From contig NC_089422.1 in assembly GCF_013426205.1 (NCBI RefSeq), positions 6,661,001 to 6,725,000 on the forward strand: a stretch of 64,000 bases of DNA. The letters are read 5' to 3'. This stretch comes from Metarhizium brunneum (Eukaryota > Ascomycota > Sordariomycetes > Hypocreales > Clavicipitaceae). The position numbers and the translations under genes were made by a program. Below the pieces are notes generated by a model. It was not told the origin of the DNA and did not search any database. It saw nothing but the letters and a program-made list of their open reading frames with translations. Position 1 is the stretch's first letter; each line of letters starts with the position of its first letter. Shown here piece by piece: positions 1 to 12,408 of this stretch.

Positions 1-2097
1 AATTGCTTTGCTTGGTGCGCACCAGAGGCATCAAGTCTACAGGCTCTTTCTTCCTCGACGTGCTGTCTGCTTTCCTGCCACCCTGTGACACACAAGTTGT
101 GTCGTGTTTGGACTCTCCTAAGTGTAATTCTAATACTCCGTACAAGATAAGAAGACTCTGCTTTTAGCACATCCCGAGATGGAGGCAACCTGTGATCATG
201 TTACCCTCCACCAACCAATTTTGACCGGTATGTGTTCTGGAGAAGTGCTTACTGTGTGTAGGAGGGAGACCATCTCCTCGGGAGAAAGTTCATGGTAGTC
301 GTCGCACTGTCCTACCTGGCGCCGTTGACAGAAACAGATGGATCTTGGTGGCCGCAACCAACTCGTCACCTCGGCCAGTCGACGGGGTGTTGATTGAGTT
401 TACTATTCAGCTGGACTAGGGGACAGCGCACTGAGACTTACATGGGAATTATGCTCTTATTCGCGTCGGCAGGCTGCCTCGGGTACCTCCATGGCTGGAC
501 CGTCAACCAGACAGTTGGAACAAGCCAGCCAGTCAAAGCAGGCAAAAGACAGGTAGGAATCAAAAGAGAAGCGGCACACAGAATGGCTTGACAGAACGAA
601 GTATCAGTCACAAACTCACAGACATGGATGCGCGAACTCCGTCCAGCTGCTGCGTCGATACGGAGCTGAGTACGGAGTACGGAGTACCTAGGTACCCTGC
701 AGAAGCCGGTTGGCCAGAGTCCAAAACTGGGGTCAGGGAGAGACAGCAGTAAGCAGGGAGTGGACGGAGGGCAGAATGATGAACAGGCTCATGCTTGCCT
801 AAGTACGGAGTATTGTCCGTTGAAATGCGATATCGAGTGCGCTTGTATTTGATCTGTGGGTTGAAGATTCAAGATGCTAATGTGGGTTCATGCGCTTGTT
901 CCCACTTGTTGGATGAGAAGGCAGGTACCGACTGACTTGAATTGTATCAGGAAGGGGCGAGGAAGCTGCGTGTTTGGCATGCCAGCGCCGAAGAATGATA
1001 TGTATCTTGGGCCCTTGGCCACGGCAGAGAGTACCTCCTGTCAACTTTAAGTTGACAGCGAATTCCTGCTTGGAGCCACCACAGGCTGCAGACGTGTACC
1101 AACGTGTACCGACGTGTGCCGACGTACAAAGCCAAATAAATACTGACCGTCGACGTCTGGTGTTGCCAATTCATGTGTTCAAACGACGCCAGCTGGCTCA
1201 AGTGGCCAGTCGTCACCCGCCAGAGCTCTTTCTTCAAGCCTGGTTTGCTGTTAAGCCAGGGTCCACGCACTGCACCTTCCTCCCCGCCAACATTGAACGC
1301 TGGCGGCCACGTCGAGCTCCTCCCATAATCCCGCCCGCACATGTACAACATGTCAAGTCCGTCCGATACATGTATGTCGACGGAACATGTCGACATCGCT
1401 CCAGGGTCCAGTCTGGACGGACGGTCTGGTCAACTGAGCTGGTGCCAGCTGGTGCCTCCACCCAAGTGGCCCTTAGCACGCACGCTACAGTGCATGCATG
1501 CATTGATGCCGGCTGCAAATGCGCATGCTCAAGCGCTGTTTGGCCGTGCCCCTCAGTGCCGACATCTGTACGGAGTACTTGGACTTTAATGTTGCCAACA
1601 TGCTCGGTCGGCTCCAGTCCTTTTCTCCTCGTGCCTTATGTATTGCCTCCTACCCCGTCTCTCACCTCCCGTCCCCCATCCCCATCGTACTCCATCCCAG
1701 CTTCTTCTCTTTTTTCGCCTGCCCAATATCCTTGTTCTGGTGTTTCCAGCGTTGCGGCGTTTGCTGCCTGTTTATTTCTCGTTTTCCTCGAACTGGCCTG
1801 GTGCCGGCTGTTTCCTTGTTTCTCTCCAGATCCGACACGGAGCTCCCGCAACCTCATGTCTGGGCCTGTCCATGACCAACTCCACTCATTGTCGCCCCTC
1901 AACCTCCAGAATCGTTCCTTGGACAGGGCTCCCTCGTGCTACTTCTTCAAGTTCAGAGCTCGAGTCCTCATGACCCATCTGATCTTCTAGATTCTTGTTC
2001 CTGCTATTTCCCTGGGCGACGTACGCGCAACAGCCGGTTGGCGGCTTTGTGTAGAAGCTGCTTCTCGTGCTAGTGCGCAACGCCAACAAGCGTCTGG
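1..2097. other. Intergenic, no supported gene
   Basis: I find no gene with convincing coding character or splice structure here. A 338-codon open frame at 974-1990 is low-complexity, has overlapping rivals on both strands and resembles nothing known, so I leave it out. The stretch holds several copies of the TACGGAGTA(C) motif (134-143 inverted, 671-688 tandem, 804-812, 1569-1579). A pyrimidine-rich tract at about 1640-1740 may belong to the promoter or 5' leader of the large gene that starts at 2098. Confidence 0.6.
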
Positions 2098-5000
2098 ATG
2101 CATGGTAGCACTATGATTTCCATGCAACGCTCGCTCTCGTCGCCGGTTCTCACACAGTCTCCTGCATGTATGTTGACATGTACCAGAATGAAACTTGCCT
2201 CGCTATTTGTACGCCCTGTTTCTAAACTGCCGGCCTTTGCTAATGTATGTCCTTTTGCTAGCAGTGCCTGCATCTCCAACCCGTACCCCCGGGTCTCCCA
2301 GTCCATCGCCCGCTGAAGATCAAAAAGATGTCTCCCAGGCAAGCTGTTACCGATCCCGCACGCCCCCTCGATCTCCAGAAGTCTCGCAGCAGACTCTACC
2401 CTTGCGTCATACCGATGGAGGCAACCGCTGGAGCTATCAACGGACACATTCTGGCCTAACAACCTCACGGCGGCCCTTGGTAGCACAGCCCGATGTCGCT
2501 GTCCAGACCAACGACCGGTGCAACTCAAATGAGCTACTAACTGGACCTCAAATCGAACCGCCTAGTGAAAGAGCCTGTCGCCGCCCTTGTACCCAACCGT
2601 TGATTGTGGATGTGACCCAATATACCAACCCTCACCTTACCAAGGAGGACGAAAACATCACACTGCAGGAGCTCGCCCATGTTGTGCGCCTGTCCAAGTA
2701 CCAAGAGCGCAAGCGCGCCAATACTCGAGTGCGTTTGCAGAGAAGTCTAATATCTACAGCCTTGAGTGCCCGTCTTACTCGGTGTGGTGATATTGCCAAC
2801 CGTAATCTGGTGGAAAGCTTCCGAAAGGACGATAAGGATGGCTTTGCAATGCTGTATAACGCAATACAGGACGTCCGAAAAAGCTGCGATGAGCTGCGCC
2901 GATATGCCTTGCTGGAGCCAGACATGGAACCGCTGTCGTCACCCGCTCTGGGTTCTTCGGAGAGCCTTGATACTCCCACTAGCTCCGTTGTTGGCGTTGC
3001 TCCGCTGAGGCCAATTACCCCCTTTCTCCATGATATTTCTGCTACGTCCCGGGATACCATTTTGGATTTTTTGTCAGAGCTGAGGACAAACCCTGATTAC
3101 CTGGCCACACGAATCTGCGCCCTCTCAAGCTCCGAGCTGAACGCTTTCCTTGGCTTTCACAAGGGAATGGAACCAGTGGAATCCGTTTTGCCATACCATG
3201 GGAGGTCTGCTAGCAGGCATCACGCAGGTGTGTCGTCTAGCCGAAGTAACGCAAGCTCCGATATAGAACGTCTCTTGTCATTTCAGCGTCATGACCCCTT
3301 GTCTATTTTAATACACTCCTGCTTTGCTAATTCTGCCGGCCCGGATAGCACCGAGGATCAACGACGAACTGATATTTGGGCAACAACGCTTGCTCGGCTC
3401 ATTCAGCAGCCCAAGTCTAGCAGTGAACATTTCCTAGTTTCTGTACTCAATATATGGACTGGGATGCGTGATTGGTCTGGCAAATCCAATATGGAATGGT
3501 ATCTTATGAAGATCCTTGAGGAAGGTGCCTTCATCCTTGACCGTGCCGAGGACCAGCACGGTACGCGGTTTAATCTTTCCGACTGGAATTCCTCTGACGA
3601 AGTTGCTGCCAAGGAGTTTTATGATAGGGCCGTTCAGGGACTCTTCGAACTGATTGATGACGAGGATGCGACAGGGATCCCCGAAGGTCTTCTGGAGCTT
3701 GGTAATGCCATCGTCAAGAAACTGGACAACAAATACGTGGAAAACACATCTCGATGGCTCGTCTGGAAATGTCTTTTCTTTGGTTTTCTTTTGGGAGTAA
3801 TCGTCCACCCTGAATCCCATGGCATGCTGGCTGAATATCACATCACCCCTTATGCGAGGGAAACGATCCTGAAGAAAGTTGCCATGAAAGCTTACGAATA
3901 TGTTTCTAGCATGTGGAGTGGTAAGCCTTCTGCCACCTGTGTGCCAGTGGAAGTGCCTCCGCAGATCAAGGACCACGTAGAGAGAATTCTTGCCAGGTTC
4001 CAAGGATCCCGCTCCAAGACACTTTCCGCAAAGCTTCTTCCTGCCCGATCCATTACTTCCCTGAGGGAGACGGTGGAGGTCCATCCGTACTTGGTCCTCA
4101 GCCCACCAGACTTGGCCACATTAGCCAATGCATTGTTTCCTGAGCGTCGGCCCATGTCTTCCATGTCCAACACTCTTCGATCTGGCGCCGCCTCCATATC
4201 TGGGCTGTCAGCTATTTCACAACAAGTCCCCACGCCCAATCTCCGGAACAGTAACTTGGAGACTGCGTCCATCATTAGTACCAGCTTTTCGTCCGTAATC
4301 AGCGATGGGACAACGGCCCCGCGAGAAGGGTCACAAGATGGCCAACCACATACGCCCTCTCAACGGCATTCTCCTCCGTCTGCTGACCCTGATGCCCAGA
4401 GAAAACTAGCGAATTACGAGGACGATGGCTACCGTCTGGGACTTGCTATGCACGAATTGAGCCAAAATTTAGGACCTGAAGCTCTCAAAGGAACCTTCCA
4501 CCCATGCGCCGAAAGATGGATTATCCTTTTTCTATCACCCGATGGTAAAAAATTATCGACTTCCATGACTTATGACCCAGAGGACGAGGCGGACGAAGAT
4601 GATAACTCTTCAAGTACCGACACAGATGAGGATGAGGGTACTAAAGGCCCCGAACTTGACAAGGATTACCACCAAATTCGTGACGCGATTCTTAGACTGG
4701 TGGAGGAATATGAAATTCCGAGAAATTTGGAAGCAGAAGGCGATCGTGCCCCCCAACTGACCAATCGAGCGTCCAGGCTCCGACGATACAAATCGAAAAA
4801 CAAAATCATCACAACAGAAAAGTCAGTGTCCCGTCGAAATCCATATAGAACGCATGATGGCAACAGCAGGTCCAATAATGCCTCTTTGGGGGACTCGGCA
4901 GTGCCAGATTCTGCCTTCCGGACAGCCTGGGAGGAGGATGAAGAACCTGTCCTAATCAAGATGCTGAGGGCTGCTTCGTCGCAATCCAAGGCACAGGCGG

Positions 5001-7630
5001 ATTTTGTTTCAGCTCATGTCTATTGGAAGACGCTCAAGAATCTCTGCGCCCTGGAATCACCTTCTCTTCGTGCGAATGGATTTGCGGTATTAATTAACAT
5101 ATTCTCCCGTGGCCCACGTGACTCTATCAGAAGATCTGCAGCAGCCATTGAGGAATACGACGCATGGTTGGTATGGCTTAAACAAAGTCAAGAACGCCAC
5201 GAGGGTTCAATAGACCGTATGATGAGGCGGGTTCGGGCAATGCGTGACAAGATGTGGTTTGTTGCAGATGTGCGAAATTCCAAAGAGTACGGTCACAGTC
5301 GTGACATCTGCCAAGCTTTGAAGACGATGGGAATGCCGCGGAGATGGAGCTCCATTCAAAGGTCCCGAGCAAACGTTGGTCGTGCTCCGGGGTCTTCCTA
5401 TCTTTATCGCACCGAGTCCCAAATCATGGACCTTCTGGCTGCGTCGGAGGAGCAGGGCGGCCCTAACAAGCTGAGCGACGACCAGGCAGAAATGACATCC
5501 AATTGGCTGCAACAGTACGGGGTCGAAAATTTCTGTTATGGGGAGGAGCGCATACATCGATTCTGCTGCGAGGTGGACAAATGTATATCTAAGCTCGTGG
5601 GAGAGACTATTCGGGATGCACCCGTATTGTGGTCAAGCGACCTGTACAAACGGGAGAAGGTCGTTTATGACCGGATAAGAGTCCGCGAGAGGGATCAGTC
5701 ATGGTCTGGAGATGATACGGCAAGCATTTTGAGCGACGGCGAAAGGCGGTTGGGTTCGCCATCATCCAGACCATCTTGGATGTTGCGTGAGCCCGAGAGG
5801 GGACGATTTCCGAATAGTCCGAACGGGGGTCAACATGCTCTGGACATGCCCCGAATCAATTTTGCGAGACCGACTGCTTCTCTGTCTGATGTAGTGGAAA
5901 ATCACGATGCTTTTGAAAAATCCTCACCCGTTAACACGGTCGATTCTATGAGTACGTTCTGGTCTCCATTCAAGCCAGTCATGACGCCGGGGTCTGGTGT
6001 CTCTAGGGCGTATTCTCCCACCACAAGTCTCACAAATGTTTCAACGACCTTCTCCGGGCCCCTACATCACTTTCCCTTGCCTTCGAGCTCTAGTGTCTCT
6101 ACGGGGCGTCCTGGTACATCGGCAACTTCTAACGAGACAATCTTCCAACAGCGGGCCGAAGATGAGAAATCTCGCTTCCTGAACGAGCTGCGGCAAACAC
6201 TGACGAGCCTGTTGCTGTCCGACCTAGGAAACCAAGTCTTGGCCCGTGGGTCTGAAACAGACGCCTGGTTCCATGTGTTGGGACAGCAGCTTATAGATAG
6301 AAAGGATGCCCATGATCATGCTCGACGACGGTCCGAAAGGAAGGACAAGGAAGTGGGCGGTCGGAGCTCCACGAGGCCAAGGGTGATTGAGAAGAAAAAA
6401 AGTTTTAAAAATTTGAGAAATGCTGGCGACAACGCCTCCGAACGATCTGCTGATGTGCCCCTGGTTGGCATGGCAGATGAAGCAGACACCACCGGGACTG
6501 GAAATGGGAGCAAAGCCAAAGAGGCTACAACTGACTTTCCCTTCAAGAAGGCGTACCACCGGCTCCTCAGCATGTTCAGTGTGAACCCCAATCCCTTTGC
6601 GAAACTCAATGCTCTCAATGAACTGGAAAACCTCATCATTGCCTCGTTGATGTGGCATGGTTCTAAAAAGCTTAGAGCAAATCTGTCCGACGCAGGTTCC
6701 AGTACAGCATCAGACCGTGGACCATACAACCACCAAACGCCTTTGGATGGCACGATTGACAACGTAAAGGAGCGCCGATCCCAGGCTATCCAGTCTGTAT
6801 TTCATCCAGCAGGATACGGGAACCAACCGCGACAAGCTAACGCGGAGACAAAATCAATTTCCAGCGGTTCTTCGAGTACTGATGCCATTACCAGCGAGCT
6901 TCAGAGGCTTTTCCGGGATGCTGGAATTCGACCTAAGTCTTTGTTTCGCGATCTTCAACTTATTGCGGCGTTTGTACCATCAGCAATTCTCGACAAGCCG
7001 GAGCGTGGCAAGGCTTTTTGGAACGTTGGCTTAGCTGCTTTGAAGCTCAAGTCGGAGGTTTGCCGGACCATGGTGGAAATAGCTGATAATGTCATTGAAG
7101 TGCATACTCAGCATCGAAAGCTTGTCAACGACAGCCACATATTGTCCGAATCAAAGCCATCGGTAACGGGCACGCCGCCTCCGCCACCAACTATATACAA
7201 TTTGCATGATGTGGGGAAGATGTGTGTAATCACTGCCAGAGAGGGCTATCCGGCGGCACAACGCGAGCTTGCTCTGCTTTATATGTCCAACCCGGAATGT
7301 GTTGAGCGCACGACTTTGCCACTCTCTAAACCTCGGGAAGTATTCAAACAGGCTGTCATGGAGAGGTATGGAAGAAGTGAAAGGACACGTGGAAGTTCTG
7401 GAGCAGCAGGGCCAGCTGGTCTCGCCAATGCTAGCATGAACATGCGGGCAATGGGTCCTGCTCACCCAGCGGGAGATGGACCGGCGCTGGGTGGCAAGGA
7501 TAGCGATGCCAGGAATGACGCGGGACTGCTGTGTATTGCTATTCACTGGATGAAATCAGCAGAGCAAGGTGGTGATGAAACGGCGGCGAGATTCTTCCAA
7601 CAGCAGGACTTCAAATGGGATGAAGGGTAA
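2098..7630 (+). CDS. Large cytosolic protein with C-terminal Sel1-like repeats
   Basis: The model is join(2098..2167, 2262..7630), 1812 aa. The 94-bp intron has a GTATGT donor, a TGCTAAT branch site and a CTAG acceptor, and it joins the short first exon in phase to the long frame. Without it the protein would start at an internal ATG at 2195. The N-terminus is Ser/Pro-rich and disordered. A helical stretch around residues 330-610 includes a segment (WLVWKCLFFGFLLGVIVHPE) that looks RasGAP-like, though I am unsure of this. An acidic run (residues about 790-815) and a long Ser-rich region follow. The last 200 residues hold Sel1-like repeats ending in the motif A-x-H-W-M-K-S-A-E-Q-G. There is no signal peptide or clear membrane helix. 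Yeast Dsf2 is a distant analogue in layout only. The coding call is firm; the function is unknown. Confidence 0.85.
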
Positions 7631-9578
7631 AATCATGGAATGATGGCGTTTCGGTGCAATATGTGTTCTTTGTTCATCTTATTCAACATGTTCGTTTTTC
7701 TTGAAGTTGACATTTGGAGAGCCCTTTTGTTTTAGTCTTGTTTATCGTCATGCGGGTGTGCTTGGGATAATGGGTGGGATTTGGCTTGCTTTTGTACGCA
7801 AATGCAGCTGATGGAACGAGAGTGGATAATGACTCGTCCCAATACTGGATAGCAGAGGGCAGAGGGCAGATTAGAGTTGAAGCGGTTGATTGTGCGTTTG
7901 TTTGGTCAAACCAAAGGGTTTGGCATTTATAGATTGTAGGGATTGGGAAACTGGATGGCATACAGCGAGCACGATAGACGGCGTCACTTGGATCTGAGCT
8001 TTCACGCTGGAGGATATACCAACTATTTTCAAACCAGAGTCCGGAGAGAGAAGATATTGTAGTGCCTTTTTTCTTTCTTTTCTTAACTATAGTGGAAATG
8101 TACTATTTTAGTTATTTGTTTCATCAAAAAAAAAATATTCGCACATGAAAATTGATGTTCAAGGATTGTGCGGGATTTGGAAGGTTCCACAAGGGGATGC
8201 TGGCATGCAAGGCGATTGGGCCATGCAGGCGGTGACGGACGGGAGGTCTGGAGTTTGAAGCACCACAAATTCTGTTCGTTGCTACGCCAAGGTTGATGAG
8301 TGTTGGCGATTGGTTTAAACATGGCCGAAACAAGGTGCATTTCGGCAATACCGTCGTCTGACCCTGGCAATGCATGGCTCTCCACCACACACAATATACA
8401 TATATGGCAGGGCATGACTGAGCATGGCCCGGCATAGCATGACATGATGAGCCCGTCAACTCGAGGGGTTGATTTTCAATTTATTACAGTTGGTCCGCGA
8501 TATAGTGATGCACTTCCGTGCTACTCCACGCTGGCTGGCCGTGTGGGACGAATCGCATCGCTCTGGGGTAAACTCGGGGCCACTGGGGGACGTGTCATGG
8601 CATTAGCGGCGTGTGGCGATTGATGGCGGGCGAGTTTTTGTCGACGGTTTCTGTCCGTGTTCCAAGTCTCATCAAGAGACACAACTCGTCGCGGGCTACG
8701 TCCGTTTTGAACTCTCGAGCGGTGCCTAGATGCTGCGGGCCGAGACGTCAAAATCGCCTTGATCGCATGCCCGAGTGCTTCTTGTCGTTGCCGCCTTGGT
8801 CTCAACGCCGTTGACTTTTTGCAAGTCGGCGCGCACCGTGTTTGCCTTCTGACATATCAAGTCAGTCGACAGTCACCACCGTCTTTGGACTGGCTACACC
8901 TCACTGGCCTCATCGCCACCTGCCAAACCGTCAGCTAAGTGTTCTCTCCGTCTTGCTCCTTTGCAGCCATTTCCTTCCGCGTGCCCCATCGCCTTTCATC
9001 ATCATCATCATCATCATTGTCATCCTGGTTGTTGTCTGGGCTGGGCAGGTGCCCCCAATCGGCGGCTCAAGCTCCTTTGTGGCTTGAAGGGCCTCAGGCC
9101 GGTGGCGGCTTTTGGGGGGTTTTGGCGGTTCCGGTGCTGCCTGCGCTGCGCTGCGCTGCCTGGTCACGGCCTCAACAGGGGCAGTCAGTCCCGGTGGAGG
9201 CAACCACATCCGCACGCTGACAGACGAGTGTGAGTATATATACTTATGCATGGCTATGCTTTTACATGGCTCTGTTTGACGAGCGCGCAGGAACACTGGA
9301 CTGGACAAGCTGTGCACCAGACTCTTTTTCGAGCAACAGGCACGGACGTTGCAGGTCAGGCACAGGCAGGTCGTTGGCGCGGGGACTTGGCCGGTGACGA
9401 GCACTGTCTGGTTGACTTTGGACTCTGCGCTCTGGTGCCACTCGACCGACTTCACTGGAGCAGCTGCTTCCGCTTCACGACCACACCAGACTTTTGATAT
9501 ATCGCACACTGCACAACCATAGCAAGCAATCTTTTACACGACGCAAATTCTCCATATTTACCTTGCCAGACGCCCACC
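7631..9578. other. Intergenic between Sel1-repeat and F-box genes
   Basis: This is about 1.9 kb without a supported gene. It should contain the 3' UTR of the upstream gene and the promoter and leader of the F-box gene. It carries a (CAT)7 microsatellite at 8997-9017 and a TATA-like run (TATATATAC) at about 9235. Short open frames on both strands overlap each other and show no recognisable domain. Confidence 0.6.
8997..9017 (+). repeat. (CAT)7 microsatellite
   Basis: Seven uninterrupted CAT units lie about 560 bp upstream of the F-box gene start. It is a simple repeat, likely length-variable, with no coding role seen. Confidence 0.9.
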
Positions 9579-11233
9579 ATGGCGGACCCGGCTCTCCACG
9601 ACTGTCCCATGCAGAAGATACCCGTCGAAGTTCTTTTGCGAATCACATACCATCTTGGCACGCCAGATCTCGGTAGCGTTCGCCTGACCTGCCGCTCTAT
9701 GGAACAGGCTCTCTACACACCATTTGTCATTGAATTCTTCACCCGCAAGCAGTTCATGATAGCCGAAGACAGCCTGCAGGCCCTGATAGACATATCCAAA
9801 AGTCGCCTCGCACACCACCTGCGCTTTGTCCACATTGGCCTCGACCGTTTCTCCGAGGGCATCCAGCGGCCTCTGCCAGACGACGACAAGGAGCGCAAGT
9901 TCAGGGAGAGATATGCAAACAACTTTACCTTATGGAACACTGGACACCACCGGGATATGATGGCCGAGGCCTTTCGCAACCTCCCCTATTTAGAGGGGGT
10001 CGTCATCAGGGATGCCAACTCGCACCGCCGGTCAAGGGACGGGCCCAACGCCGAGTGGCACAGCTACGGCTACACGACGGCTTTTCATGACACGGGTATT
10101 AGCTTGAGCCAGGGCATGACTGGAATTTGGAACTCGGGCTTCCCGTACCAGTATTGCAGTCAGGTCTTCACCGCCGTCATGTTTGCCTTGGGTGCGGCCA
10201 AGGCCAGCATCAAGAGCATCGAGATCTTGTCCCGGAATGCCAACCACCTGCGCGACTTCGCTTTCAACATCCCAAAATTCATGGAGCCGTCCGTAGTGCC
10301 GGTGCTTCAGGGCCTGGAAAAGCTACACCTGTGCATCGACCTGTCCTGGCGCACTCCGCACGTGGGCTTGCCTGCCATCGTGGGCTCGAGCCGCTATTCC
10401 CCAGACTTGTTTATTAGAAACTTCCTGGCACATGCGACGAACCTCACGAACCTGCGCATCAACGAGCATCGGACCAACTCCCTTGGGCTGGCGAGCCTCA
10501 TTGACTGGATGGTTGACGGTGGCAGTGACGGAACGGCCACTTCGATGCCCAAACTGCAGGAGCTGAGCCTCGGCACAATGAACATCGACGCCCCCAGACT
10601 CTTGAAGCTCATTTCTAAATTTGCACTGTCGCTGGAAAGCCTGGAGCTGTGGAAAGTCACAATGTTGCGACACTTGCCGTCGGATGCGCCCAGCCCCGCG
10701 CCCAAGGAGATTTTTTGGGCCCATTTCCTGAAAAAGCTCATCGAGATCCCGTGCCTTGAGCTGAGGCATTTCAAGATGGGCATGCTGCAGCAACATTGGA
10801 TTGAGAAGCCCGTGCCGGCACATGTCGCCTTCAAAGGGAGGGGCCCAACACGCCAGTACACGGGGCCAGACTGGAGGCAATTCGTCACCGAGATCATGCC
10901 GGAGCTGGAAGTGCAGTGGCCATACGAAGCAGCGGATGAAACTGACGAGGACAACGATAGTAAGTCATCAGGCCTTGTGCTGTGGACGGGGTGGTTGCGG
11001 CGTGGCTAGATGGCTGACAGTGAAGTTAGTTACGGATGAAGTGCTCGAGGGTGAAATTGACCTTGATAGCGACGACGACGTGTGAGCCCGAGGCTAATAC
11101 CGTTATAGGACTGGAATTGGGGCTGTTCGACGACGACGAAATGGAGATACCTAATCCGGCCGAATTGTTGATCCAGGAGTTGCTGGAGTCGAATGATCAT
11201 GTGCATTTCACCACACACGCGCCATGGGATTGA
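9579..11233 (+). CDS. F-box domain protein
   Basis: The model is join(9579..10959, 11109..11233), about 501 aa. The N-terminal segment (residues about 10-50) has the F-box pattern: I-P-V-E-V-L-L-R-I, then G-S-V-R-L-T-C-R-S. F-box proteins are usually substrate receptors of SCF ubiquitin ligases, binding Skp1 through this segment; the target is unknown. The rest is leucine-rich with irregular LRR-like spacing (for example L-T-N-L-R-I, L-Q-E-L-S-L, L-E-S-L-E-L-W). The start ATG sits in a good context (CCACCATGG). The C-terminal intron (149 bp; GTAAGT donor, GGCTAATA branch site, TTATAG acceptor) keeps the frame and adds an acidic tail. Alternative splicing around 11029-11108 is possible because two further in-frame boundaries exist. 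Confidence 0.85.
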
Positions 11234-12408
11234 TGTGGTCAGTTAGGATACGCGGCGGGGAGGTGGACACGTAACGGAGACAGATTTTGACGATGTAACT
11301 AACGCCGAGTACATGCATTCATAGTGCAGCATGTATATATCAAGTACAATTGTGCTAATAGTGCCCACTGAAGATGGGCTTATGTACTTAAGTACGTGAC
11401 TTGCAAGATTACAGCCCAATGCTTCCCCCGCAACTTGCCTGGCACTGCTGTGTGTGTTACCGTTTAAACTCATTAGCATATAGTATTAGCATATATTTCC
11501 AAATCTCTGTAGATGCGGAATGGCTCGTGGAGACTCGGTTACCTAATAAAGTTCTATGGCAGAGGAGTCTCCGCGAGCCATTCCGCATTTAAGGAGATAA
11601 TAAGGCGATAAGTGCATCTAGTAAAAAGAGTAAGCCCGCCGAGGAATTCACATTGCAACGCTGGCGACATCCACATCCGCAATAGTCGACTAATTGTGCC
11701 ACGAACATGCCACGACACGGCCAATTGACTGCCCTGCCCATAAAATCAGAGACTTCGTCGTCGGCAGACAGGCAGCATCTCCACTTTCCGCAACACCAAG
11801 CAGCCAGACGAAACAAGAGGATGAGTTGTAGCCACGTGATGTCGTGTATGATTCGTGCATGGATGTCGTGAGAATCGAGGTCGGTGGCATGCATGGCCGG
11901 CATCTGGTGTCTCGCGCCTGTGGTCTGTGGATGAAATTGACCAGACCCGCTGGTGCCTGGAGCTGGGAGCGGGATGGAGACGCTGGAAGACGCCTCACGG
12001 CGAGGCGGCGGGGCCTCGCAGCCTAGTGAGTCGTTAGTTAGCTCGCCAGTGGGCTCTCGCACGCGGCTGAGGACTGGTTGAAAGTCAAGTGAGGAAAAGC
12101 AAGTTTAATGTTTGGTCCCTGCAGGGGGCTTGAAGCTGCTGGCGGCGCTTGCCTAATGAGTCTGGTGAGCTGCTCAACTGTCACAGCTCCAGTCTCTCTC
12201 TGGATCGTCTGCCAGTGGACTGCTGTGCCTGCATGTGGCCTTGACGGCTGGCCAGCTGGCGAAATAATAAAAACGGCCACATCCCGATGCTGTGCTCGTC
12301 CAACGCTTTCGTCTGTCGACCACTCCATCCCTCACCATTCCTTCACTCTCTCCAATTGGCCTATTCCATCGTCCTTTTTACCTCATAAATGGTTAATCCT
12401 TACTCACA
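11234..12408. other. Intergenic with strong hairpin
   Basis: About 1.2 kb lies between the F-box gene and the PARP gene, and I see no protein gene in it. Its main feature is the inverted repeat at 11510-11591, listed separately. The last 150 bp before 12409 are pyrimidine-rich, as expected for the promoter and leader of the PARP gene. Confidence 0.6.
11510..11591 (+). repeat. Near-perfect 27-bp inverted repeat (hairpin)
   Basis: The arms 11510-11536 and 11565-11591 are reverse complements over 27 positions. The only two non-Watson-Crick positions are G:T pairs, which become G:U wobbles if the plus strand is transcribed. The 24-bp core (11513-11536 with 11565-11588) has one such wobble. The loop is 28 nt. 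No coding frame uses the stem. It could be a precursor of a microRNA-like RNA, a structured 3' element of the F-box transcript, or a small inverted-repeat relic. Confidence 0.85.

Noticed and set aside
974..1990. 338-codon plus-strand open frame
   Set aside because: Low-complexity, overlapped by frames on both strands, no domain, no splice context; likely chance in GC-balanced promoter DNA.
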